A stretch of DNA of 64,000 nucleotides. It comes from Anaerolineales bacterium. Lineage in GTDB: Bacteria > Chloroflexota > Anaerolineae > Anaerolineales > UBA4823. The stretch lies in contig JAGVAD010000024.1 in NCBI GenBank assembly GCA_020060465.1, forward strand, positions 1 to 64,000, read 5' to 3'. The notes under the pieces were generated by a model. The model ran no database searches, was not told where the DNA came from, and saw only the letters and a program-made list of their open reading frames with translations. Made by a program: the position numbers and the translations under genes. Positions 43,148 to 50,853 of this stretch are shown here, one piece after another (positions within the stretch are counted from its first letter, which is position 1; every line of letters starts with the position of its first letter).

Positions 43148-43175
43148 TATAATTCCCCCTGAATTGGGGGGAATT
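43148..43175 (+). promoter_or_regulatory. -10 element and palindrome upstream of the RdhA-like gene
   Basis: TATAAT at 43148-43153 is followed directly by AATTCCCCC (43151-43159) and GGGGGAATT (43167-43175), a perfect 9-bp inverted repeat with a 7-base spacer that covers the predicted transcription start. No clear -35 was seen. The palindrome could be a repressor operator or a leader hairpin. The remaining bases up to the gene show nothing else. Confidence 0.45.
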
Positions 43176-43272
43176 CGGAAGCCTGCAAGTGTGTTCCGCT
43201 CCGGCGGCGTTGATCCGCGTCGGCGTTTTATTGAATGGGTCTCTAGATCATCATTGATAGAGGTGGATGAGC

Positions 43273-44553
43273 ATGAACATCTTTTCGCAGGGCAAACGCC
43301 CCCTACATTTAGGCAAATATCCGATGGAGAAGATACGCCGCGTGGAGCAGACCACTACCCGCATCACCGACCAGATTCCGAGGGTCTCGAAGCGCGCCAA
43401 CTTTTTCAACCGCGCTCGCTTCGGCGATCTGGGCGATAAGCCAGCGCAAGAGGTGCGCCGTTTCGTCACCAAGTCCCCGCTTTCAAAGGCTTTGGATGTG
43501 GTTGCCAGCAGCCAGGTTCCGTTGCAGGATGGGCCGGTGAACCCACAGAAAGCGCCGCTGCCAGAGGATCCGCAAGAGCTGACCAATCACATCAAGGCGC
43601 TGTGCTATTTTCTGGACGCGGATGTGGTGGGGATGTGCGAAGCGCCGGAATATGTGTGGTATTCGCATGATTTGCAAGGCAACCCCATCCAAGCGCGCCA
43701 CCGCTACGCCATCGTGCTTTTGATTGACCAGGGCTATGAGACCATGGCCGGCTCCAGCGGAGACGACTGGATCAGCAGCAGCCAGAGCTATCGCGCCTAT
43801 CTGAAAGGTTCGACCATTGCCTGCATCGTGGCTGATTACATCCGCCAGTTGGGTTACGAAGCCCGCGCCCAGACTGACCAGGATAGCGAAGTGGTGCAAA
43901 CGCCGCTGATATTACTGGCTGGGTTGGGTGAACTCTCGCGCATCGGCGAGGTGGTGCTAAACCCGTTTTTGGGGCCGCGCTTCAAGTCGGCGGTGATCAC
44001 TACCAATTTGCCGCTCGTCCCCGATCAGCCGATTGACTTTGGCTTGCAGCGTTTCTGTCAGACTTGCATGAAGTGTGCGCGTGAATGCCCTTGTTCGGCG
44101 ATCTCTTTCGGCGACAAGGTGATGTTCAATGGCTATGAAATGTGGAAGCCGGATGTGGAAGCCTGCACCCGCTACCGCGTGACCAACCCGGGCGGTTCTT
44201 CGTGTGGGCGCTGCATGAAGGTCTGCCCGTTCAATCGGGAGAACTTGTTGCATCACCGCCTGGCGTTGTGGCTGGCCATCCACGTTCCCGCCTCGCATCC
44301 TTTGCTGATCTGGCTGGACGACTTCCTCCAACATGGTCGGCGGCAGACCAAATGGAAGTGGTGGCTGGATCTGGAATATCGTGAGGGTCAGCTAAAACAG
44401 GCGGAACGCATCAACACTCGCGATTTGCGTCCGCAACGCAAAGCGCCGAAACATCAGGTGATCCCCTTGTATTCGATTGAGGTCAACCCCCCGCCAGATT
44501 TTCGGGAGGCTTTCCCGGTGAAAAGGGGTGAGGCGCTAAAGCCAGATCGCTAG
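43273..44553 (+). CDS. Reductive-dehalogenase-like Fe-S protein lacking a Tat signal
   Basis: The 426-aa protein (ATG at 43273, AGGTGG six bases before it) has GELSRIGEVVLNPFLGPRFKSAVITTNLPL and PIDFGLQRFCQTCMKCARECP, followed by CGRCMKVCPF, which is the order of cobamide-binding core and two 4Fe-4S ferredoxin motifs in RdhA proteins. The related QueG family has a shorter core and differs here. There is no twin-arginine signal, no rdhB anchor gene and no C-terminal flavin or ferredoxin extension, so it is a cytoplasmic RdhA-like enzyme, not a respiratory one. The reaction is unknown: reductive dehalogenation or another B12-dependent reduction. Confidence 0.82.
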   Translation: MNIFSQGKRPLHLGKYPMEKIRRVEQTTTRITDQIPRVSKRANFFNRARFGDLGDKPAQEVRRFVTKSPLSKALDVVASSQVPLQDGPVNPQKAPLPEDPQELTNHIKALCYFLDADVVGMCEAPEYVWYSHDLQGNPIQARHRYAIVLLIDQGYETMAGSSGDDWISSSQSYRAYLKGSTIACIVADYIRQLGYEARAQTDQDSEVVQTPLILLAGLGELSRIGEVVLNPFLGPRFKSAVITTNLPLVPDQPIDFGLQRFCQTCMKCARECPCSAISFGDKVMFNGYEMWKPDVEACTRYRVTNPGGSSCGRCMKVCPFNRENLLHHRLALWLAIHVPASHPLLIWLDDFLQHGRRQTKWKWWLDLEYREGQLKQAERINTRDLRPQRKAPKHQVIPLYSIEVNPPPDFREAFPVKRGEALKPDR

Positions 44554-44589
44554 AGCGCGCGCCGCGCGAAGAACGGTTATAATCAAAGT

Positions 44590-45900
44590 ATGTGGAAACG
44601 CTTTGGGTGGTTGCTTTGGGTTGTTGTCCTGCTTTTCTCTACGCCGGCTGCGGCGCAGGGTGAGCGTGGCCCGGTGATCGTGCTTACCGCCGAAGGCCCA
44701 CTCACTCCGGCCATGTATGAGTACCTGGCGCGGGGGCTGCGCCTAGCCGAACAGCGCGGCGCTCAGGCAGTGGTTTTCGAGCTGAACACGCCCGGCGGCA
44801 GCATTGACCTGATGAACAAAATGGTAGAGACTATCCGCGCCAGCCGCATACCGGTGGTGGTCTATATTACTCCGCGCGGCGCAATGGCGGGCAGCGCTGG
44901 CACAGTCATCACCCTTGCTGGTCATGCCGCCGCCATGGCGCCAGAGACGGTCATTGGCGCCGCCAGTCCGGTCAGTTCGGAGGGCCAGGACCTGGGCGAA
45001 ACAATGGAGGCCAAAGCCAAAAATATCCTCAAGGCTACCGTGCGTTCCCTGGCGGAGCGGCGCGGCGAAAAGGCGGTGCAGATGGCGGAGGAGACCATCG
45101 AGAGCGCCAGCGCCGTCTCGGCCAGAGAGGCGCTTGAAATTGGATTGGTGGATTTTATAGCCGGCGATTTACAGGATCTGCTGCGCCAGCTCGATGGTTT
45201 CACCGTCCAGGCTAGAGATGAGGAGATTGTATTGCACACCGCTCAGGCGGAAGTTCAGCGTGTGGGGACCACCTTTATTGAAAAGTTGCTGGGGGTGTTG
45301 ACCAATCCCACGCTGGTCTTTCTCCTGTTGACCATTGGGGTGCAGGCGATCTTAATTGAACTTTCCAGCCCTGGCGGTTGGGTGGCTGGTTTCATCGGGG
45401 TAGTGTGCCTGGCGCTGGCGGCTTATGGGTTGGGCGTGCTGCCGGTCAATTGGTTTGGCGTGGTTTTCTTGATAACCGCCTTCATTTTGTTCCTCTTAGA
45501 TATTAAAGCGCCTACGCATGGCGCTTTGACTGCGGCAGGCGTGGCTTCCCTCATCGTCGGGGCGTTGGTGTTGTTCAACTCCCCTTCAGTGCCTAATTTC
45601 CAGCGCGTTCCTGTACCAGTGATTGTGGGAACATCGCTCGCCAGTGGAGGCATCTTCTTCGTGATTTTGATGTTTGCCGTGCGGGCGCAGAAATCTCCGG
45701 TGCGCATGGGGGTGGAGAGCATGGTGGGGAGGATTGGCATCGCGCAAAACGACATTAACCCGGTGGGGCTGGTGCAATTGGGCGGCGAGCAATGGACCGC
45801 CGAGCTGTCGGAAGGCGAAGAACCGATCGAGCGTAACGAACGCGTCGAAGTCACAGCCGTGCAAGGTCTGAGGCTGCTGGTGCGAAAAGCCAGGAAATAA
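44590..45900 (+). CDS. NfeD-family membrane-bound serine protease (ClpP-class)
   Basis: A signal peptide (WLLWVVVLLFSTPAAAQ) precedes a ClpP-like domain with VVFELNTPGGSIDLMNKMVETI and the nucleophile serine in YITPRGAMAGSAGTVI; a lysine in MEAKAKNILKA may be the general base. Four membrane helices follow (about 245-370), and the C-terminal OB-like NfeD domain (MGVESMVGRIGIAQ...LVQLGGEQWTAEL) completes the long NfeD1b architecture at 436 aa. These proteases act on membrane proteins, often with stomatin; no stomatin gene is adjacent. The M48 gene follows after four bases. Confidence 0.92.
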   Translation: MWKRFGWLLWVVVLLFSTPAAAQGERGPVIVLTAEGPLTPAMYEYLARGLRLAEQRGAQAVVFELNTPGGSIDLMNKMVETIRASRIPVVVYITPRGAMAGSAGTVITLAGHAAAMAPETVIGAASPVSSEGQDLGETMEAKAKNILKATVRSLAERRGEKAVQMAEETIESASAVSAREALEIGLVDFIAGDLQDLLRQLDGFTVQARDEEIVLHTAQAEVQRVGTTFIEKLLGVLTNPTLVFLLLTIGVQAILIELSSPGGWVAGFIGVVCLALAAYGLGVLPVNWFGVVFLITAFILFLLDIKAPTHGALTAAGVASLIVGALVLFNSPSVPNFQRVPVPVIVGTSLASGGIFFVILMFAVRAQKSPVRMGVESMVGRIGIAQNDINPVGLVQLGGEQWTAELSEGEEPIERNERVEVTAVQGLRLLVRKARK

Positions 45901-45904
45901 GACC

Positions 45905-46714
45905 GTGCGCACCACTGCATATCGCTATCCAGGCGAACATCTGATTTTGTTGCTCACCCTGAGCCTGGTGTTGGGGGTGATTGCCCTCACCGCGGCTGCC
46001 ACGGTTTGCGCCAGTGTTGTTTTCGTTCTGGGGTTTGTGCTATTGGCATATCTTTTTACTCGCTCCCATCATCAGGCGTTGGTGCAGTCCGCCAGGCGGG
46101 TGACGCCACAAACAGCGCCGGAACTGGCGGCCATCGTTCAACGCGGCGTGAAACGGTTGCAGCCTGGCGAGGTGGAGGTGTATGTCGCCCCCGGCGCGGA
46201 ACTGAACGCCTACACATTCGGTGTATCGCAGCCGAAAGTGGTGGTCTTATACACCGGCCTGTTGCGCGTCATGGACGCGGATGAGATGCTGTTTATATTG
46301 GGCCACGAACTGGGGCATGTGGCGCTGGGGCATACGGCGCTCAATTCGCTGGTGGGGGGCATGGCGGGCATCCCCAGCCCGTTTTCCGCGGCGGTATTGC
46401 TCAGCCTGGCCTTTTTGTGGTGGAACCGGGCGTGCGAGTTTTCGGCGGACCGCGCCGGCTTGTTGGCTTGCGGCAAGCCACAAAAAGCCATTTCGGCTTT
46501 GATCAAACTGGCCGCCGGGCCGCAGGCGAACACCGCCGCGGAACTGGCGCAAGCCTACCGCCAGGTTGATGCCGAAGATGATACGCTGATGGGCAGCCTG
46601 AATGAAGCCCTCAGCACACACCCTATGCTCATCCGGCGAATCAACGAAATCCGTCGCTATGCTGCCACACAGCAGTACCGCCGCCTGTTGACGCAGATGG
46701 AGCGCACCGCCTGA
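45905..46714 (+). CDS. M48-family membrane metallopeptidase (HtpX-like)
   Basis: Two N-terminal membrane helices (LILLLTLSLVLGVIALTAAATVC and VVFVLGFVLLAYLF) precede the zinc site HELGH in ILGHELGHVALGHT; the third ligand is the glutamate in CEFSADRAGLLAC. AYTFGVSQPKVVVLYTGLL is the conserved upstream strand. Start is a GTG at 45905 with AGGA nearby. It is co-transcribed with nfeD (4-base gap), giving a serine plus metallo membrane-protease pair, and lies directly upstream of the small-protein operon. Confidence 0.92.
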   Translation: MRTTAYRYPGEHLILLLTLSLVLGVIALTAAATVCASVVFVLGFVLLAYLFTRSHHQALVQSARRVTPQTAPELAAIVQRGVKRLQPGEVEVYVAPGAELNAYTFGVSQPKVVVLYTGLLRVMDADEMLFILGHELGHVALGHTALNSLVGGMAGIPSPFSAAVLLSLAFLWWNRACEFSADRAGLLACGKPQKAISALIKLAAGPQANTAAELAQAYRQVDAEDDTLMGSLNEALSTHPMLIRRINEIRRYAATQQYRRLLTQMERTA

Positions 46715-46775
46715 AGCGATTTTGGGGAGCGAGAAATACTACAGAAGGCGGTCGAAAATTAAGTCATAAGTCGTA

Positions 46776-46803
46776 TTGCCAGGCGTCGAGATATGGTTAA
46801 AAT
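46776..46803 (+). promoter_or_regulatory. Promoter of the small-protein operon
   Basis: TTGCCA (46776-46781), a 16-base spacer and TAAAAT (46798-46803) predict a start near 46810, 50 bases before the first small ORF and after the M48 stop. Confidence 0.5.
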
Positions 46804-46860
46804 AATTGCATAAGGTCAGTCCATACTAAGTAAGATGCTCAGTTGAAAAGGAGAGAACCC

Positions 46861-47061
46861 ATGTACGTGCGAACTGATATGAAGTCTGGAGCTGCTTGCT
46901 ACACGGTCCAGTCTGGCGATAATCTAACCCGCATTGCCCAGCGTTTTTATGGCAGCGGAACCGCTGACAACGTCAACAAGATCTATTACTCCAATATGGC
47001 GACCATCGGAGCCAACCCGAACCTGATTTACCCCAGCCAGAAGCTGTACATCCCCGATTAG
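46861..47061 (+). CDS. Small protein 1: shared N-terminal motif plus LysM domain
   Basis: The ATG at 46861 follows AAGGAGAG; the track start 18 bases earlier is not credible. Residues 1-10, MYVRTDMKSG, contain the V-R-T-x-M-K-S-G motif common to all five genes of this operon. The rest is a LysM domain (CYTVQSGDNLTRIAQRFYGSG...LIYPSQKLYIPD) ending exactly at the C-terminus. There is no signal peptide, so export, if any, would need a non-Sec route. LysM binds peptidoglycan or chitin-like glycans. Confidence 0.88.
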   Translation: MYVRTDMKSGAACYTVQSGDNLTRIAQRFYGSGTADNVNKIYYSNMATIGANPNLIYPSQKLYIPD

Positions 47062-47130
47062 GTTTCACCTGCCGGCTTCGAAACTTTCAATGCAGTTGCG
47101 CCTCAGAGGCGTTCTGCCAGGAGAAATTTT

Positions 47131-47367
47131 ATGGAAAAAGAATGTGTAGGTCCACAGTTTCAGGTGCGCACGCAGGTGCATAGCGGTCAGTACGGCGGCG
47201 GCGGTTGGGTCAACGGCGTGTGGTACGCGGATAAGAGCGGGGTATGCGGCGGTTATGTCCCGCCCGTTCCTCCGACGCCTCCCGTTCCGCTTCCGACTCC
47301 TCCCCCCTCTGGCGGCGGCTATATCGGCGGCGTGTGGTACCCCGACCGCAGCGGCGTTTGCGGATAA
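47131..47367 (+). CDS. Small protein 2: two GVWYxDxSGVCG modules with a Pro-rich linker
   Basis: The 78-aa protein has AGGAGA seven bases before the ATG. The shared motif appears as FQVRTQVHSG at residues 10-19. Two copies of the module G-G-G-[WY]-x-x-G-V-W-Y-x-D-[KR]-S-G-V-C-G follow, separated by a Pro-rich spacer (VPPVPPTPPVPLPTPPP), and the second copy is the C-terminus. There is no signal peptide. No known domain is recognised. The modules recur in small protein 4, so they are a mobile functional unit, possibly a sorting, cross-linking (via Cys) or modification tag. Confidence 0.85.
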   Translation: MEKECVGPQFQVRTQVHSGQYGGGGWVNGVWYADKSGVCGGYVPPVPPTPPVPLPTPPPSGGGYIGGVWYPDRSGVCG

Positions 47368-47444
47368 GGATCGCAGATCTGGACGGCGAGATCAAGCCTG
47401 GCCTCGTGAGTCCAGGTGGTTTCATTCAAGGGAGATACGACGTT

Positions 47445-47624
47445 ATGGAAACGAAGAATTCCAACATCGGGTCCAGTGTTCGCCAGACGACCGCTCCGCA
47501 AATGCAGGTGCGCTCTAACGTCCGCAGCGGCGGCGATTTGGAGACTTGCATGTTTAACTTGAACAAGTGGCGCGATCGTTATTACTACTGGTATAACCAG
47601 GCCCGCCGACAGGGTAAGATCTAG
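47445..47624 (+). CDS. Small protein 3: shared motif plus aromatic/basic helix
   Basis: The ATG at 47445 has AGGGAGA upstream; the long track ORF from 47244 is a frame extension through gene 2. The 59-aa protein has MQVRSNVRSGGD at residues 20-31, then one cysteine and a basic aromatic helix (LNKWRDRYYYWYNQARRQGK). The G-D-L-x-x-C pattern and the helix align loosely with small protein 4. Function unknown. Confidence 0.8.
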   Translation: METKNSNIGSSVRQTTAPQMQVRSNVRSGGDLETCMFNLNKWRDRYYYWYNQARRQGKI

Positions 47625-47636
47625 GTGAGGTGGACA

Positions 47637-47858
47637 ATGAAGACGCGAACAAATATTCACGCCGGCGATGCGCTGCGCAATTGCCAACGAGAGCGCGATT
47701 ATTGGAAAGCTCAGGCAGAGCGCATGGAAGCTATCGCCAAAGGCCCCGGCCCTTACCGTCCACCTTCGCCTTCGCCTACGCCTTCACCGCTTCCACAGCC
47801 GGGCGGCGGCTGGGTTGGCGGCGTATGGTATTCCGACCGAAGCGGCTGGTGCGGATAA
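47637..47858 (+). CDS. Small protein 4: shared motif, helix, and C-terminal GVWYxDRSGWCG module
   Basis: The ATG at 47637 is preceded by GAGGTGG. The 73-aa protein starts MKTRTNIHAGDALRNC, then has a charged helix (RERDYWKAQAERMEAIAK), a Pro/Ser linker (PPSPSPTPSPLPQP) and ends in GGGWVGGVWYSDRSGWCG, nearly the same module as in small protein 2. This arrangement (tagged N-terminus, helix, linker, C-terminal module) looks like a designed scaffold or precursor. Function unknown. Confidence 0.85.
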   Translation: MKTRTNIHAGDALRNCQRERDYWKAQAERMEAIAKGPGPYRPPSPSPTPSPLPQPGGGWVGGVWYSDRSGWCG

Positions 47859-47880
47859 CGCAGAAGAGCGAGGATTGATG

Positions 47881-48057
47881 ATGAAGGTAAAGACGAACCT
47901 CAAAGCTGGAGACGCCTTGCAAGATGTCACAGCGACTGCCAGTCAAACGGCTGGCGATGTACAGACCTTTTTCTCTAACGCCAGCAATCAGGCTCAGGGC
48001 TTCACCGACGCTGTGGTAAGGAAAACCAAAGCTGTTTGGAATGCTTTACTGAGCTGA
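47881..48057 (+). CDS. Small protein 5: shared motif plus amphipathic helix
   Basis: The 58-aa protein begins MKVKTNLKAGDALQDV, the clearest form of the operon's motif. The rest is Ala/Thr/Gln/Asn-rich and helical (SQTAGDVQTFFSNASNQAQGFTDAVVRKTKAVWNALLS). It lacks the GVWY module and cysteines. An ATG three bases earlier is also possible. It is the last gene before a strong terminator. Confidence 0.82.
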   Translation: MKVKTNLKAGDALQDVTATASQTAGDVQTFFSNASNQAQGFTDAVVRKTKAVWNALLS

Positions 48058-48078
48058 AGAGCGATTTGAAGATATAGC

Positions 48079-48117
48079 TTCCCCGTACAGCCCAGCGTTG
48101 TACGGGGAATTTTGTTT
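48079..48117 (+). terminator. Intrinsic terminator of the small-protein operon
   Basis: TTCCCCGTACA (48079-48089) and TGTACGGGGAA (48099-48109) form an 11-bp stem with a 9-base loop followed by TTTTGTTT. It closes the five-gene transcript. Confidence 0.88.
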
Positions 48118-48155
48118 CTACCGCTTGAATGAGGATACGGCGAGACATTACCGCC

Positions 48156-49730
48156 TCAGGGGACGATTTGTTGAAAGATTTGGGCTGCGAAATAAGCGAC
48201 AGCTTGGATATCCTTCTCGCTGGCCATGGCTGAACCCAGACCGTCGAAGATCACCCAGGAGGTCACCGCGTGACTGTTGCTAACCGCGTACACCTCTCCT
48301 TCGAAGTCATCCAAACGATTCTCCCAGGATTGAAGCTGAGCCAGTTGGTCGCGGTTCAGGTTGGCGCGCCCCAGCTCGCGCTGAGAAGAACAATCGTAAG
48401 CGATGGCGACAGCGCGGGAGGAGCTGCTGTAAAAAATGCGCAGCTCATCGCATGTTCCATCATTGGGTATGTTCTCTCGCATCCAAACCAGAATATAAGT
48501 GTTGGGAGTCAATCCTTGCTGAACGCGCGGCCGCAGCCAGAAGGCGTTCGCCGCGCGCGCCTGCCCTCGGTTATACACGCTCAAGATGAGAGAGATCGTC
48601 CGACCACTGAGCGGCGACAGATCCACATCAATGAAGCTGGTTTGGCCGTCATAGGTTTCGCGCCAACGGCCCAGCCGCCCAGAGACGCCGTCTGTGGTCT
48701 GATAATCTAATTGGAAGAGAACTTCACACCCCTGGCTGTCTCTCAGGCACCCCACCTCGGTTAGAAAATGATCATCGCTGCGCACGGTGAAAGGCGGAGT
48801 GCGGCCGCTGATCCAACCGTTGCTGTCGCGGTTGGGCTTCGTCCACAGTCCGTAATCATTGACTCGACCAGATTCCAGAGCCGGATTTTGAACCAGCAGG
48901 ACGAAACCGTCGTTATCCTCCGCCAGGCCGGGGCAGGGTAAGCTGCCGACGGCGCTGCTCCAGGTTGCCGCGCAATAGTTGGAGGCGATATCCAGCACAT
49001 AGTCGCGGCCAATGATGGGGCTATACGTCTGGATGCGCGCCAGCAACGGGACAGATGCGTCCCTCCCCGCGCCAAAGAGCTGGCCAACGTCGCTGCGCAA
49101 CATCCAGGTCCCTTGATAGACTCCGGGAACACTGGGCGCGCTGAGCGTTACCGCTAAATCTACAGTCTGGCCTGGCGCAACCACAGCCGGCAGGCTTACC
49201 ACCGGTGGACTGCCGGTCAGGTTGCCGCCGGTGAAGACCAGGGCATAGCCAGTAGTCCAGGTGCACGAGCCGATATTGCGGGCGCGCCAGATTTTTGTGA
49301 ATGTTGCTCCGGTGGGAATGGTTGAATCGGGCGGATAAGTCACATCCCCCAACCATTCCGCCCAGTTGCATGGAGCTGCAGTAATGGCTGCTGTTGGGAT
49401 GGATTGGACTGCGGTCGGCGTGGGTTGAACTGGGATTTGCGTCGCCGACGCGGGCGTATCCACCAGCGGCGGGCGAGGGGTTGATGTAGGCGATGTTTTT
49501 GGGGGCGGGGCGATGGCGTAGGTGGCTTGAGCCAGACGGGTGAGCTGTGCAGCCGCGGTTTTCCCGGCGTCCAGCGTAAGTTGAACCAAGACAGTCGAAG
49601 CCGCTGCGGTATAGATGGCTTCAGGCTGCTGATCGGGGGACAGAAATAGCGGAAAACAACTGGCAGCAAGCAGCGACAAAAGCGACGCTGTAATGAGCAA
49701 TAAAACAACCCTGACTGGCTGCCGAATCAT
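48156..49730 (-). CDS. Lipoprotein with NBR1-type Ig domain
   Basis: From the ATG at 49730 the protein is 524 aa. A lipobox LLAASC follows a hydrophobic signal, then a Thr/Pro linker (about 80-115). Residues about 120-230 form an NBR1-like Ig domain (WLGDVTYPPDSTIPTGATFTKIWRARNIGSCTW...VVAPGQTVDLAVTLSAPSVPGVYQGTWMLRSD). The C-terminal half has no clear family. The same domain type occurs in the lipoprotein at 50854. Such proteins are typical secreted adhesion or sensor proteins of Anaerolineae. A TATAAT box 13 bases upstream suggests a very short leader. Confidence 0.85.
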   Translation of the reverse strand: MIRQPVRVVLLLITASLLSLLAASCFPLFLSPDQQPEAIYTAAASTVLVQLTLDAGKTAAAQLTRLAQATYAIAPPPKTSPTSTPRPPLVDTPASATQIPVQPTPTAVQSIPTAAITAAPCNWAEWLGDVTYPPDSTIPTGATFTKIWRARNIGSCTWTTGYALVFTGGNLTGSPPVVSLPAVVAPGQTVDLAVTLSAPSVPGVYQGTWMLRSDVGQLFGAGRDASVPLLARIQTYSPIIGRDYVLDIASNYCAATWSSAVGSLPCPGLAEDNDGFVLLVQNPALESGRVNDYGLWTKPNRDSNGWISGRTPPFTVRSDDHFLTEVGCLRDSQGCEVLFQLDYQTTDGVSGRLGRWRETYDGQTSFIDVDLSPLSGRTISLILSVYNRGQARAANAFWLRPRVQQGLTPNTYILVWMRENIPNDGTCDELRIFYSSSSRAVAIAYDCSSQRELGRANLNRDQLAQLQSWENRLDDFEGEVYAVSNSHAVTSWVIFDGLGSAMASEKDIQAVAYFAAQIFQQIVP

Positions 49731-49743
49731 ATCATCTGTAGAA

Positions 49744-49749
49744 ATTATA
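49744..49749 (-). promoter_or_regulatory. -10 box directly before the NBR1-Ig lipoprotein start
   Basis: The minus strand reads TATAAT at 49749-49744, 13 bases before the ATG at 49730. Transcription starting six to eight bases later would leave only about seven untranslated bases and no Shine-Dalgarno. Confidence 0.4.
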
Positions 49750-49878
49750 CCATTCGGCTGGATAGATAAGAGCATCCTGAGTCTGGATGATGTCTGCTGG
49801 TAGGAGTCGTTGAATCGGAGTACAATTTATGAAACTTATCGGCAACCAGTCTGGATAGTAAATCGAGGTTGAAAATCT

Positions 49879-50850
49879 ATGCCATTTACGCCAACCAGAG
49901 ATCGAGTAAAAAGTGAACAAATAGATACCTCTCCCAAGCGCCGACCGGAGTGGATCAAAGTGCGCGCCCCTTCAGGGGAAACGTACGAGTGGTTGCAAGG
50001 GTTGATGCGCAGCAAAGCCTTGCACACCGTTTGTGAAGAAGCCATGTGCCCCAATATGGGCGAATGTTGGGGACACGGCACAGCTACGTTTTTGATGATG
50101 GGTGACATCTGCACCCGCTCATGTGGTTTCTGCGACATCAAGCGCGGCCAGCCCTCGCCGCTGGATTGGGTGGAGCCGGAGCGCGTCGCTCAGGCGGTGA
50201 AAGCTATGAATCTGCGTCACGCGGTGATCACCAGCGTCAACCGCGATGACCGCAAAGACGGCGGCGCTCCGATCTTTGCCATGGTGATCCGTCGCATCCG
50301 CGCCGTTCACCCAGGTTGTTCTATTGAAGTGCTGATCCCTGACTTTAAGGGCAGCCTGGAGGCGTTGAAAATCGTAATGGATGCCCGCCCGGAGATTCTT
50401 AACCATAATGTGGAAACAGTGCCGCGCCTGTTTAAGCTGGTTCAGCCGCAAGATCGGTACGAGTGGGCGGCGGCCACGTTAACCCACGCCAAACAGCTTG
50501 ACCCAGAAGTATTGACCAAGTCTGGCATTATGGTCGGTTTGGGCGAGACGATGGAAGAGATCAAGGCAGTGATGCGCGATCAGCGCGCCTGGGGCGTAGA
50601 CATCCTGACCGTAGGGCAGTACCTGCAACCCAGCAAGAAACATCTGCCGATCTCCCGCTACTATACTTTAGAGGAATTCGCTGAAATCAAGGAATATGGC
50701 CTCTCCATCGGGTTTAAATGGGTGGAAAGCGGGCCGTTGGTGCGTTCGTCGTATCACGCCGCCGAGCAGGTGCGGGCGTTGAGCCTTGTGCATCGCAAGC
50801 TTTACGGCGAAGCGGAAGCCGCCGCGCTCGGCGAGGAACATTTGAGATAG
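49879..50850 (+). CDS. lipA: Lipoyl synthase
   Basis: The 323-aa radical SAM enzyme inserts two sulfurs into octanoyl-protein. Both clusters are visible: the auxiliary [12 protein letters not shown] (C-x4-C-x5-C) and the radical [11 protein letters not shown] (C-x3-C-x2-C). The family blocks [22 protein letters not shown] and SGIMVGLGE and the C-terminal RSSYHAAE serine are present. It is followed after three bases by a lipoprotein gene and queG. Confidence 0.97.
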   Translation: MPFTPTRDRVKSEQIDTSPKRRPEWIKVRAPSGETYEWLQGLMRSKALHTVCEEAMCPNMGECWGHGTATFLMMGDICTRSCGFCDIKRGQPSPLDWVEPERVAQAVKAMNLRHAVITSVNRDDRKDGGAPIFAMVIRRIRAVHPGCSIEVLIPDFKGSLEALKIVMDARPEILNHNVETVPRLFKLVQPQDRYEWAAATLTHAKQLDPEVLTKSGIMVGLGETMEEIKAVMRDQRAWGVDILTVGQYLQPSKKHLPISRYYTLEEFAEIKEYGLSIGFKWVESGPLVRSSYHAAEQVRALSLVHRKLYGEAEAAALGEEHLR

Positions 50851-50853
50851 GAT

